41,981 bases of DNA from Gemmatimonadota bacterium (GTDB lineage: Bacteria; Gemmatimonadota; Gemmatimonadetes; Palauibacterales; Palauibacteraceae), in contig JAOTZH010000010.1 of the NCBI GenBank assembly GCA_029861425.1, positions 1-41,981 of the forward strand. Direction: 5' to 3'. Positions 35,319-41,981 of this stretch are shown here, piece after piece (positions within the stretch are counted from its first letter, which is position 1; each line of letters begins with the position of its first letter). The notes beneath the pieces were generated by a model. That model saw only the letters and a list, made by a program, of their open reading frames with translations. It was not told where the DNA came from and did no database searches. Made by a program: the position numbers and the translations under genes.

Positions 35319-36482
35319 TTGGCAGACTTCGACACACCGTTGGCGAAGCCCGGCGAAGGGTTTCGAACCGATCCGGATCGTTGGGTCGGGCGGCTGTGCC
35401 TCGCGCTCCGCGCTGAGGGCCTCGGGGTAGCTTTGTCGGAGTCCGTACTGGCCGGGCATTGCGTTCGCTCGCTGGACCGCGACGACGAGTGGGACATCTT
35501 CAACGGCCTGCGTGCGGCCTTCTGTTCGTCCGAGGGTGACCTCCCCGTCTTCGATCGGTGCTTCTGGCAGCTCTGGGGGGAGACGCTCGCCTCTTCGACC
35601 GAGCAACGAGCCGTGGGCACCGAGGGTCCCGTCGGCCCGGGACAGCCCGAGGGGGGTGCCGGGCCGGAACTCGCGGAACGCGCCACCGAACCATCGGACC
35701 TTCGCTCCGAGGCATTCGGCTCCGCGTACAGCGCGGCGGAGCACCTGACCCGCCGATCGTTCGCCGACGTCTCCGATCAGGAGCTCAGGGAGCTCGACGC
35801 CTGGATCGAGCGTCTGATGCTTCGCCTGTCGACGCGAAGGAGCCGTCGGATGGAGCCCGGCGGGCGGAGAGGTCCAGTCGATCTCCGAAGGAGCGCTGCC
35901 TCGGCGGTTCGGACGGAAGGTGAGTGGGTGAGACTCCTTCGGAGACGGAGGCGGCGCGACCCACCGAGGCTTGTGGTGCTGTGCGACGTGAGCGGGTCGA
36001 TGGAGCGCTATAGCCGGTTTCTCGTGCGATTCCTGCTGGCCACGGGGCGAGCGCGTGAGATCGAGACGTTCGCGTTCAGCACCCGGCTCACCCATTTGAC
36101 GCCCTGGCTCGTGCGGAGCCGGGTCGACGATGCGCTTGCCGAGCTGCGGGCTCGCGGCTGGTCGAGCGGAACGAGAATCGGCGAGTCCCTGGAGACCTTC
36201 CTGCGGCTGCACGGGCGCTCGATGCTCGGCCAGCGGACCCTGGTCGTCATCCTCTCCGACGGGCTCGACCAGGGCGAGGTGGAACCCCTCGAACGCGCGA
36301 TGCGAGAGATCCAGCGGCGCGCCCGACGCGTCATCTGGCTCAATCCCCTGCTCGAGAGCTCGAGATACGCGCCCGAGGCGCGCGGGATGCGGGCGGCCCT
36401 GCCCCATGTCGATGTGTTCGCCTCCGCGCACAACCTCGCCGCGCTCAGAGAGCTGCCAGATCTGCTTCGACTCCAGGGTTGA
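35319..36482 (+). CDS. vWA-domain protein, CoxE-like partner of the MoxR ATPase
   Basis: 387 aa from a TTG at 35319, four bases after the MoxR stop with GGAGG nine bases before. The N-terminal helical part (WVGRLCLALRAEGLGVALSE, DIFNGLRAAFC) and a middle charged linker precede the C-terminal vWA domain. This has the MIDAS motif LVVLCDVSGSMERYSRFL and LVVILSDGLDQGEVEPL, then RRVIWLNPLLESS. This is the CoxE/YeiA-type pattern that works with MoxR-like ATPases. The ORF track starts 80 residues earlier, inside the ATPase gene, without support. Confidence 0.9.
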   Translation: MADFDTPLAKPGEGFRTDPDRWVGRLCLALRAEGLGVALSESVLAGHCVRSLDRDDEWDIFNGLRAAFCSSEGDLPVFDRCFWQLWGETLASSTEQRAVGTEGPVGPGQPEGGAGPELAERATEPSDLRSEAFGSAYSAAEHLTRRSFADVSDQELRELDAWIERLMLRLSTRRSRRMEPGGRRGPVDLRRSAASAVRTEGEWVRLLRRRRRRDPPRLVVLCDVSGSMERYSRFLVRFLLATGRAREIETFAFSTRLTHLTPWLVRSRVDDALAELRARGWSSGTRIGESLETFLRLHGRSMLGQRTLVVILSDGLDQGEVEPLERAMREIQRRARRVIWLNPLLESSRYAPEARGMRAALPHVDVFASAHNLAALRELPDLLRLQG

Positions 36483-36640
36483 TTCGTGGGGGAGGGATTC
36501 CGTTGCCGCTTCCGGAGAGGTGGAGCGGCGGCCCGGGATCGATTGACCCCGGGCGCAGCGTCTGCAGCTTGTTGCGGCGGCTCGCACCCCGGTGAGGTGG
36601 GTCCCCTACGTCAGGACCAGGTTCCGCGCCACCGCCCCCG

Positions 36641-36659
36641 AAAACCGGGTGACCGGCTT
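36641..36659 (-). terminator. Weak terminator candidate after the HU gene
   Basis: Minus strand AAGCCGG-TCAC-CCGGTTT then TC, a 7-base stem with one G-U pair directly after the HU stop. The U-run is short, and the stem may only serve as a pause site. Confidence 0.35.
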
Positions 36660-36672
36660 CCGACTGTTCCGG

Positions 36673-36966
36673 TTAGACCCGGACGCGGTCCTTGAGGCCC
36701 TTGCCGGCCTTGAACGTCGGGACCGTCATCGCCGGGATGTGGATCGACTGACCGGTCTGCGGGTTACGGCCCATGCGCGCCTTCCTGCGACGCGTGCCGA
36801 ACGTCCCGAACCCTGTCACGGTGAAGTCACGACCGGCGTCGAGCTCGATGGCGATGATGCCGTGACCCGAATCGGTCGCGAAGATGCAGTCGATCACTTC
36901 GCGAGCCTTGGCTTTGCTCAGATCGCACTTCCCCGCGAGCTTCGCCGCGAAATCGTCCTTGGTCAT
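36673..36966 (-). CDS. HU-family DNA-binding protein
   Basis: 97-aa histone-like nucleoid protein: two N-terminal helices (TKDDFAAKLAGKCDLSKAKA), a beta body (FTVTGFGTFGTRRRKAR) and the DNA-bending arm GRNPQTGQSIHIPA. The Pro at the arm tip that intercalates DNA is present. IHF would be an alternative but the motif set favours HU. The ATG at 36966 with AGGGGGGAAC nearby excludes the 37 extra residues of the ORF track. A long leader (see 36967-37310) precedes it. Confidence 0.93.
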   Translation of the reverse strand: MTKDDFAAKLAGKCDLSKAKAREVIDCIFATDSGHGIIAIELDAGRDFTVTGFGTFGTRRRKARMGRNPQTGQSIHIPAMTVPTFKAGKGLKDRVRV

Positions 36967-37310
36967 CCTTGTTCCCCCCTGATGGTATTCACAACCATAA
37001 CCGGTGCGAGCACCCGAAAAGAAAGACGGATCAGACCGGTTCGCAAGCCCTCGAACCGGCGTTTGTCCAGTAACCACGCGGAGTTCCGGCGTTTCGACCC
37101 CCCGCGAGACGGCACGTAAGACTCATAAACGAATACACCACAACGAGTTAGGGGACATGTGGGCCACCTGAGGGGGGTGTGGTGGGGCGATTCGCCCAAT
37201 CGACGCTATGTTGGGAACATCCCCATCTGGCGCGGGTTTTCCTCGTTTCGGGGGGCCGGCGCCGCAGCCAACGTCGGTCATCCCCCCGTCGATCCTGAAC
37301 CGAAGGAGTC
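36967..37310. other. Intergenic region between HU and a divergent gene, with repeats
   Basis: 344 bases holding regulatory sequence for two divergent genes. CCGGCGTTT occurs twice, at 37056-37064 and 37086-37094, exactly 30 bases apart. A perfect 8-base hairpin CCGGTTCG/CGAACCGG with an 8-base loop lies at 37036-37059 in the HU leader and overlaps the first repeat. A run CTTTCTTTT (minus strand) follows the hairpin by ~10 bases, so it could attenuate. AT-richer patches near 37110-37150 (minus strand GTGTATTCGTTTATGAG) are the likely HU promoter but no clean pair is identified. Confidence 0.5.
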
Positions 37311-37313
37311 ATG

Positions 37314-37940
37314 ATGGACCACGCGGTCGCGCTCGTTCAGGCCTACCTCCAGGTGAACGGGTACTTCACCGTCGCGGAGTTTCCCGTTCTCGCCCGCCTG
37401 CCGGGCGGAGGCTTCAAGTCGGCAACGGACATCGACCTGCTCGCGCTGCGGCTGCGTGGGTCGCGGGGTGGCGCCGTGGCCGGTGGAAGCGATTTCGAGC
37501 CCGACCCGGAGCTCGAGATTCCGGACGTATCGCTCGACGTATTGCTCATCGAGGTGAAGGAAGGCCGGGCCGAGCTCAACCGGAGCGCGAAGAACCCGGA
37601 GATACTCCGCTCGGTGCTCGCGCGATTCGGCCTGGACGACCACACGAGTCCGAAGTCACTGTCCAATCTGGAGAGGCACGGGGAGGGTCGCTGGCCGGGT
37701 GACGTGGCCGTGCGGATGCTCGCCTTCGGATCGGTCGTGGACCCGGCCGTCGTGCGAGGGTTCCGGGCGATCTCGCTTCCCCATGTCACCCGATACCTGT
37801 CCACGTATCTCGACGCGGACTGGGAGGCCCTGCGACACGCCCACTTCCGGGACGCGGCGCTCGGCCTGCTGGCGCTCTTCGAACAGGTTCGGCGTACGCC
37901 GCCGCGGAGCGCCGCGGACACCGAGCCCGAAGCTCCCTAG
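37314..37940 (+). CDS. Putative PD-(D/E)XK nuclease-like protein, function unknown
   Basis: About 208 aa; I take the second of two adjacent ATGs because AAGGAG is five bases before it. Early residues read ALVQAYLQVNGYFTVAEFPV, then an alpha-beta core with ATDIDLLALRL (Asp41) and LDVLLIEVKEG (Glu80-x-Lys82). Spacing and strand context match the PD-(D/E)XK fold shared by restriction and repair nucleases. A long C-terminal half has no recognised motif. I recall uncharacterised proteins with this opening from other genomes. It is the divergent neighbour of HU, and its stop overlaps that of the convergent small membrane protein by four bases. Nuclease activity is inferred only. Confidence 0.65.
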   Translation: MDHAVALVQAYLQVNGYFTVAEFPVLARLPGGGFKSATDIDLLALRLRGSRGGAVAGGSDFEPDPELEIPDVSLDVLLIEVKEGRAELNRSAKNPEILRSVLARFGLDDHTSPKSLSNLERHGEGRWPGDVAVRMLAFGSVVDPAVVRGFRAISLPHVTRYLSTYLDADWEALRHAHFRDAALGLLALFEQVRRTPPRSAADTEPEAP

Positions 37941-38239
37941 TGAGGAGCGTCCGCGAAGGGGGCGGAGACGATCTTCACACCCACGAGTCGGAAGCCGATT
38001 CGTGCCAGCCAGCCGAGAGCCAGCAAAGGAATCGCCAGGGGGACCGCGAACGCCGCGATCGACGGGAGGCCGGCGGTCACTGCCCGCAGCCCGAAAAAGA
38101 CCGCCATGTACAGGACCAGCGTCACGATCAGGCCGAGGAACTGCTGCAGCCCAGAACCGTTTTCGGCGTCGATGAGCCCACCGAGCTGCACGCTGGCTAT
38201 CACCCAGAATACGCCGATCGCTAGAAGCACCTGTGACAT
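37937..38239 (-). CDS. Small integral membrane protein, function unknown
   Basis: 100 aa with three predicted membrane segments: VLLAIGVFWVIASVQL, FLGLIVTLVLYMAVFFGL and IAAFAVPLAIPLLALGWLARI. The ATG at 38239 is preceded by a strong GGAGGGCG. It converges with the PD-(D/E)XK-like gene and diverges from the carboxylate-amine ligase gene. No family recognised; composition alone supports membrane insertion. Confidence 0.7.
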   Translation of the reverse strand: MSQVLLAIGVFWVIASVQLGGLIDAENGSGLQQFLGLIVTLVLYMAVFFGLRAVTAGLPSIAAFAVPLAIPLLALGWLARIGFRLVGVKIVSAPFADAPH

Positions 38240-38364
38240 TCGCCCTCCCTGGGGTTGTTGACCGGCGAGGAAGGTACGACGGGCCTCGCCAACTGGTAAA
38301 GCCTGTCGGCCGGATCATGGTTACGTTCTCCCGGGCGACTCGAAACTGCCGGAGGAAGGGCCGC

Positions 38365-39471
38365 ATGAAAGCACCCTCGCTCACGCTCGGAATCGAAGAG
38401 GAATACCAGGTCGTCGATCCGGAGTCCCGGGAGCTCACCTCGTACATCACCGAGATCCTCGGTTCCGACCACCTCGTGCTTCGCGAGCAAATGAAGCCCG
38501 AGCTGCACCAGTCGGTCGTCGAGATGGCCAGCACGGTCTGTGACAACGTTCAGGAGGCGCGGGCCGAGGTCGTGAAGATGCGCGGCCTCGTCTCGTCGAA
38601 GGTGGCGGAGAGCGGTCTCCGGATCGTCGCCGCGGGAACTCATCCGTTTTCGAACTGGACGGAGCAGGAGATCACCCCTCTCGAGCGCTACATCGGGCTC
38701 CGGGAAGACCTGCAGGAAGTCGCGGCTCGCAACCTGATCTTCGGGATGCACGTGCACGTGGGGATCGAGGACCGGGAGTTCCTGATCGACGCGATGAATG
38801 TCTCGCGTTACTTCCTGCCGCACGTCCTGGCGCTGTCGGCGAGCTCGCCCTTCTGGGAGGGCCGCCACACGGGGCTCCATTCCTACCGGACCATCAACTG
38901 GACGAACTTCCCGCGGACAGGACTTCCACTGACGTTCGAGTCGTACGGAGAATACGAGTACCTGATCGACACGCTCGTGCGCGCCAATACGATCCCCGAC
39001 TCGAGCAAGATCTGGTGGGACGTCCGACCCAACCACAGCTATCCGACGCTCGAGTTCCGGATCTGCGACATGTGCACACGCGTCGAGGAAGTGGTGTGTG
39101 TCGCCGCGATATTCCAGGCGCTGGTCGCGAAGCTCTGGAAGCTCCGCCGGGACAACCTGACGTTCAGGCAGTATCCGACCCCGCTCATCGCGGAGAACAA
39201 GTGGCGAGCGGCGCGTTACGGCACGACCGGAAAGCTCATCGACTTCGGGAAGCAGGTCGAGAAGCCCGCCCCCGAGCTGATCCGCGAGTTCATCGGGTGG
39301 TTCCTGGATGACGTGGTGGACGACCTCGGGTCCCGCGCCGAGGTCGAGTACGCCCTGCAGATTCTCGAGAACGGCAGCAGCTCGCAGCGTCAGATCGCGG
39401 TCTTCGAGGAGACCGGCGATCTCAAAGCGGTCGTCGACCACCTGATCGCGGAGACGGCCGAAGGCGTCTGA
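38365..39471 (+). CDS. Glutamate-cysteine ligase type 2 family (YbdK-type carboxylate-amine ligase)
   Basis: 368-aa ATP-dependent ligase of the GCS2 family. Motifs: LTLGIEEEYQVVDPESREL, AAGTHPFSNW, LIFGMHVHVGIEDRE, SYRTINWTNFPRTGLP, WWDVRPNHSYPTLEFRICD and ENKWRAARYG. Members join a carboxylate (glutamate) to an amine; YbdK has weak gamma-glutamylcysteine ligase activity, and the physiological product is often unknown. The ATG at 38365 with GGAGGAAGGG before it is preferred over an upstream ATG (38317) and over the ORF-track start. Confidence 0.92.
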   Translation: MKAPSLTLGIEEEYQVVDPESRELTSYITEILGSDHLVLREQMKPELHQSVVEMASTVCDNVQEARAEVVKMRGLVSSKVAESGLRIVAAGTHPFSNWTEQEITPLERYIGLREDLQEVAARNLIFGMHVHVGIEDREFLIDAMNVSRYFLPHVLALSASSPFWEGRHTGLHSYRTINWTNFPRTGLPLTFESYGEYEYLIDTLVRANTIPDSSKIWWDVRPNHSYPTLEFRICDMCTRVEEVVCVAAIFQALVAKLWKLRRDNLTFRQYPTPLIAENKWRAARYGTTGKLIDFGKQVEKPAPELIREFIGWFLDDVVDDLGSRAEVEYALQILENGSSSQRQIAVFEETGDLKAVVDHLIAETAEGV

Positions 39472-39498
39472 GACGCACTCCGCGGCAGCCGGGCGCTA

Positions 39499-39520
39499 AA
39501 CCCCGCGCCGAAGCGGGGTT
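39499..39520 (+). terminator. Stem-loop after the carboxylate-amine ligase gene
   Basis: AACCCCGC-GCCGAA-GCGGGGTT, a perfect 8-base stem 28 bases past the stop. No U-run follows on the plus strand, so it may be a mRNA 3'-end stabiliser or a weak terminator. The rest of 39521-39683 shows nothing recognisable. Confidence 0.45.
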
Positions 39521-39683
39521 CCGTGTCGCGAGTGGCACCCCCCTTGCTCCTCCCCGACTTCGGTGACGCGCTGTCGGGCGAGCGGTGGGACCCGCGGAGA
39601 CGTGGCTCTGTGCCCGTTTCAACCCACCCGCAAGCCCGGTGGCACGTCCCACTCGAGCAGGTCCCCGGACAGGGGATCTGGCA

Positions 39684-40205
39684 ATGCGCCAAAACCTTGC
39701 AGGACGAGTGAGTGTCATGCGCGATTTGTCGATGGATGACGGGTTCGGGCTCCCAGAGATCGACGCCGGTGAGGACGTCGACATGCGGGCCGAACAGGTG
39801 AACGACATGGACGTGAGCGACGTGGCCGTAGAGGGCCTCGACGCCGGGTTCGACTTTCTGGACAACGTCGACCCGATGAACGAGGTGAACGGCGCGGAGC
39901 CGGACGCCGTCCAGGTCGCGGAGGAGTCGATCGAGGGGATCACCGAAGAAGACGTCGCCGAATTCCGCTCGGGCTGGGCGGACATCCAGGCGAGCTTCAT
40001 CGATGATCCGCATCGGGCGTGCGAGCAGGCCGACAACCTGGTCGATCTCGTGCTCAAGCGTCTGACGGAGCGTTTCGCTCGCGAGCGAAACGACCTCGTT
40101 CGGGCGTGGGATCGCGGAAGCGAGCCCACCGACACCGAGGATCTCCGGGTCGCGATCAAGGGCTATCGCGGACTCGTCGACAGGCTGCTCACCACGCAGC
40201 TGTAG
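39684..40205 (+). CDS. Acidic hypothetical protein with conserved C-terminal helical domain
   Basis: About 173 aa from the ATG at 39684 (AGGGGA seven bases ahead); an ATG at 39717 is the alternative. The N-terminal half is acidic and repetitive (DVDMRAEQVNDMDVSDVAVEGLD), probably disordered. The C-terminal ~75 residues are helical: EFRSGWADIQASFIDDPHRA, then DLVLKRLTERFARERNDLVR and RVAIKGYRGLVDRLL. I recall this block from many actinobacterial hypothetical proteins, where it also follows a disordered or membrane part. No enzyme motif. It is followed by two tandem hairpins before the next gene. Confidence 0.7.
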   Translation: MRQNLAGRVSVMRDLSMDDGFGLPEIDAGEDVDMRAEQVNDMDVSDVAVEGLDAGFDFLDNVDPMNEVNGAEPDAVQVAEESIEGITEEDVAEFRSGWADIQASFIDDPHRACEQADNLVDLVLKRLTERFARERNDLVRAWDRGSEPTDTEDLRVAIKGYRGLVDRLLTTQL

Positions 40206-40282
40206 CTCACACCCGGCCACGGTCGGGTGAGACACTCACCCACGCAGGGCCGGTGGGGCGCCACAGGCGTCCGCCCGGCCCT
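40206..40282 (+). other. Tandem stem-loops between two genes
   Basis: Hairpin 1 (40206-40231) starts right after the stop: CTCAC-A-CCCG ... CGGGTGAG. Hairpin 2 (40246-40282): AGGGCCGG outer arm pairs with CCGGCCCT, with an inner GGGCG/CGTCC arm (one G-U). No U-run follows either. They could be a terminator pair or a processed mRNA end. Confidence 0.5.
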
Positions 40283-40345
40283 CGTGCATATGTTGACCCC
40301 GTCATTGTCCTGAGCCGTCCCGGGAGCAAGACCGGAGGAAGAAAC

Positions 40346-41104
40346 ATGAGCCCTCAACGATTCGCTCGCTCGCTGATCCGCGTTGTCTCAGTTGTGGCCC
40401 TGGCCGCGTTTACGGGCCTGACGGGCTGTTTCCAGATGGAGTATGCCGTCGAGCTCGAGGAGGACCTTTCCGGCGAGGTCGCGTTCGATCTGATGGTGGA
40501 TCTCGACCGGATGGCGTACGGCGTGGCGGCGGTGCAGAAGAGCTTCATGGGCGATGACGGCTCACCGACGGATGAGGAGGTCGAGGCCTCTCGCCAGGAG
40601 CTGCTCGACCAGGTGGATTCGGGGGTTCTCGAGGAAGACAATCTCCGGGCCGAGATCGATCCGGATCTCCCGCCAGGGGTGACGCTGCTCGAAACAACCC
40701 AACGACGAGACGGGCTACGGACCGAGGTGTCGATGCGCCTCGCGTTCGATCACCTGACGTCCCTGAACGCTGTCGATTTTGGGGCGGACGGCGGGGGTGG
40801 ACCGGACGCCGAGCCGTTCGCCGGAATCGAGCTCGTGGACGAGGGCGACACGTTCGTCCTCCGCAACGAGCCGATGAACCCGCTCGAGGAAGTCGAGGAC
40901 GAGGCCGGCGGGATGGACGGGATGGACGGGTTGATCGAGATGATGTTCCAGGACCTCTCGGTCGCCTTCGTCATCGCCGCGCCCTTCGAGATCGTCGAGC
41001 ACAACGCTTCCTCGCGAGAAGGGGACCGGCTGCGCTGGGTCTACGACTACGAGGCACTGGCTGCGGGGCTCGATAACCGAATCTTCGTGCGGTACCGGAA
41101 GTAG
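40346..41104 (+). CDS. Putative LppM-like lipoprotein
   Basis: 252 aa with a lipoprotein signal (SLIRVVSVVALAAFTGLTGC, lipobox LTGC). The beginning of the mature part, QMEYAVELEEDLSGEVAFDLMVD, resembles LppM/DUF-type domains in which strands alternate around a basal Cys. Later parts are acidic, with GGGGPDAEP and DEAGGMDGMDG loops. The tail VIAAPFEIVEHNASSREGDRL followed by VYDYEALA is a repeating beta pattern seen in LppM proteins. Start has GGAGGAAGAAAC before it. No catalytic motif. It is a surface or periplasmic protein of unknown job. Confidence 0.65.
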   Translation: MSPQRFARSLIRVVSVVALAAFTGLTGCFQMEYAVELEEDLSGEVAFDLMVDLDRMAYGVAAVQKSFMGDDGSPTDEEVEASRQELLDQVDSGVLEEDNLRAEIDPDLPPGVTLLETTQRRDGLRTEVSMRLAFDHLTSLNAVDFGADGGGGPDAEPFAGIELVDEGDTFVLRNEPMNPLEEVEDEAGGMDGMDGLIEMMFQDLSVAFVIAAPFEIVEHNASSREGDRLRWVYDYEALAAGLDNRIFVRYRK

Positions 41105-41127
41105 ACCGGGGTGATCCCGGGCGGCGC

Positions 41128-41703
41128 TCAGCCGGGCTCGCCGCCCGCCGTCCCGGGCCGTAGTTGGATCGGGCTGAGCTTCTCTGGGTGCCTCCCCCGC
41201 ATCTCGGCGTAGAAGCTCCGGATCTTCTCCATGTCGGCCTCGATGTCGCCCGTCGGGACGATCGTCTCCCCGATTCCGCCGACCTTGTTCTCGTAGTCGA
41301 GGAACCCGAGTCCGATCGGAACTCCGGCGCCGTAGGCGATCCAGTAGAATCCGCTCCGCCAGTAGTCCTTCCGGCTGCGGGTGCCCTCGGGAGCGATACA
41401 GAGCGTCAACTCGGGTTCATCCTCGAACCAGGAGACGACCTCCGGCACGAAATCGCGCGTGGTGGATCGGTCCAGGGGGATCCCGCCGAGACGCCGCATG
41501 AGCCATCCGAAGGGTGGCTTGAATATCGTGTGCTTCCCCACCCACCGGCATTCGAAGTCGAGAGACCAGAAAGCCAGTAGCGCGAAGACGAAATCCCAGT
41601 TCGACGTGTGGGGCGCACCGATGAGCACGCACTGAGGCTTCGGGACTTCGCCGACCATCCGCCAGCCGATCAGCCGCAAGATGCCGTTTGCCACGTGACG
41701 CAT
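41128..41703 (-). CDS. PlsC-like acyltransferase
   Basis: 191 aa; the ATG at 41703 with GGAG five bases ahead is preferred to the longer ORF-track start. Motif I is GAPHTSNWDF (H-x4-D), and motif III is CIAPEGTRSRKDYWRSGFYWIA. These are hallmarks of glycerolipid acyltransferases (1-acylglycerol-3-phosphate acyltransferase group). Motif II-like GGIPLDRSTTRD is visible near residue 75. The protein is shorter than PlsC and lacks a clear N-terminal membrane anchor, so it may be a peripheral or specialised acyltransferase. It converges with the lipoprotein gene 23 bases away. Confidence 0.88.
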   Translation of the reverse strand: MRHVANGILRLIGWRMVGEVPKPQCVLIGAPHTSNWDFVFALLAFWSLDFECRWVGKHTIFKPPFGWLMRRLGGIPLDRSTTRDFVPEVVSWFEDEPELTLCIAPEGTRSRKDYWRSGFYWIAYGAGVPIGLGFLDYENKVGGIGETIVPTGDIEADMEKIRSFYAEMRGRHPEKLSPIQLRPGTAGGEPG

Positions 41704-41725
41704 CCGGTCTCCGTCGGTCGTCCCC

Positions 41726-41981
41726 TCAGGGGACGGTGAACTCGGTTTCCGCCTGCAGCCAGTCACATCGGGACTGGTGTGCCGCACGCTCGAGCGTCTC
41801 GGCCACGGTGTCGCCGCCGAGCAGAATCGTCACACGGAGCGGTCGAGGCGGGCATCCCCCCCCCCAGGCTCGCAGCCACATGCGGGTCCCGGCGTTCACT
41901 CCGACAGCGAGGTCCCATTCGCCCACGATATCTCGGGCGCGCAGGACGCCGCCCTCGTCAATGTACTGGACCCGACACTCG
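41726..41981 (-). CDS. Hypothetical protein, N-terminus beyond window edge
   Basis: 85 codons are open to the right edge on the minus strand and end at a TGA at 41726; the ORF-track start at 41926 is probably internal. The visible end reads IDEGGVLRARDIVGEWDLAV, then PLRVTILLGGDTVAETLERA and QAETEFTVP. No family recognised. A run of ten C (41845-41854) lies in the frame and is a possible slippage or sequencing-error point. Confidence 0.5.
   Translation of the reverse strand, partial: ECRVQYIDEGGVLRARDIVGEWDLAVGVNAGTRMWLRAWGGGCPPRPLRVTILLGGDTVAETLERAAHQSRCDWLQAETEFTVP

Noticed and set aside
37036-37059. GGTTCGA-like stem near HU considered as tRNA T-arm
   Set aside because: No acceptor stem, anticodon arm or D-arm can be built around it.
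38221-39441. 406-aa minus-strand ORF opposite the carboxylate-amine ligase
   Set aside because: Pure antisense of a clear GCS2 gene with strong ribosome binding site.
1-41981. CRISPR, prophage, insertion sequence or genomic island
   Set aside because: No repeat-spacer arrays, transposase, integrase or compositional shift seen; all regions have similar GC-rich codon use.

Overview
This is a high-GC bacterial chromosome segment with almost no spare DNA. A Gemmatimonadota-like, diderm, non-model bacterium is my best guess. That rests on overall gene style, the complete dcw order, a meso-diaminopimelate-type MurE, many lipoproteins, and heavy use of GTG and some TTG starts. I could not search databases, so the phylum is an inference. 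No rRNA, tRNA, CRISPR array, insertion sequence, prophage or attachment site was recognised. The ORF track is full of long antisense shadows caused by the GC bias; only one frame per locus looks like protein.

Left part (1-11.3 kb, all minus strand): a truncated PQQ-type sugar dehydrogenase-like lipoprotein; asnS; a small secreted TonB-C-like protein; a lipoprotein with an endonuclease/exonuclease/phosphatase domain; recG; ftsY; an unusual membrane protein with a von Willebrand-type domain; and an M23 peptidoglycan hydrolase. These follow the division cluster in the same transcriptional direction with very small gaps.

Centre (11.3-28.6 kb, minus strand): a complete division and cell wall (dcw) cluster, read as mraZ-rsmH-ftsL-ftsI-murE-murF-mraY-murD-ftsW-murG-murC-murB-ftsQ-ftsA-ftsZ. 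Most neighbours overlap by 1-4 bases or abut (ATGA, GTGA, TAATG), so translation is probably coupled. Together they make UDP-MurNAc-pentapeptide and lipid II, and polymerise and cross-link septal wall under FtsZ/FtsA. No ddl is present. A promoter candidate and three TGGG repeats lie just before mraZ, behind a terminator that insulates the operon from the upstream TPR gene. The only sizeable hole in the operon lies between ftsI and murE.

Right part (28.8-42 kb, mixed strands): a secreted TPR protein; a CpsB/YwqE-type PHP phosphatase overlapping an oligopeptidase B; a divergent CoxG-like / MoxR-CoxD-like / vWA-CoxE-like trio without CO dehydrogenase structural genes; an HU-family DNA-binding protein; a putative PD-(D/E)XK protein; a small membrane protein; a YbdK/GCS2-type carboxylate-amine ligase; two poorly known proteins (one with a C-terminal block I recall from actinobacterial hypotheticals, one LppM-like lipoprotein); a PlsC-like acyltransferase; and a truncated gene at the right edge. 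This side looks like ordinary housekeeping DNA with several under-described families rather than a mobile island.
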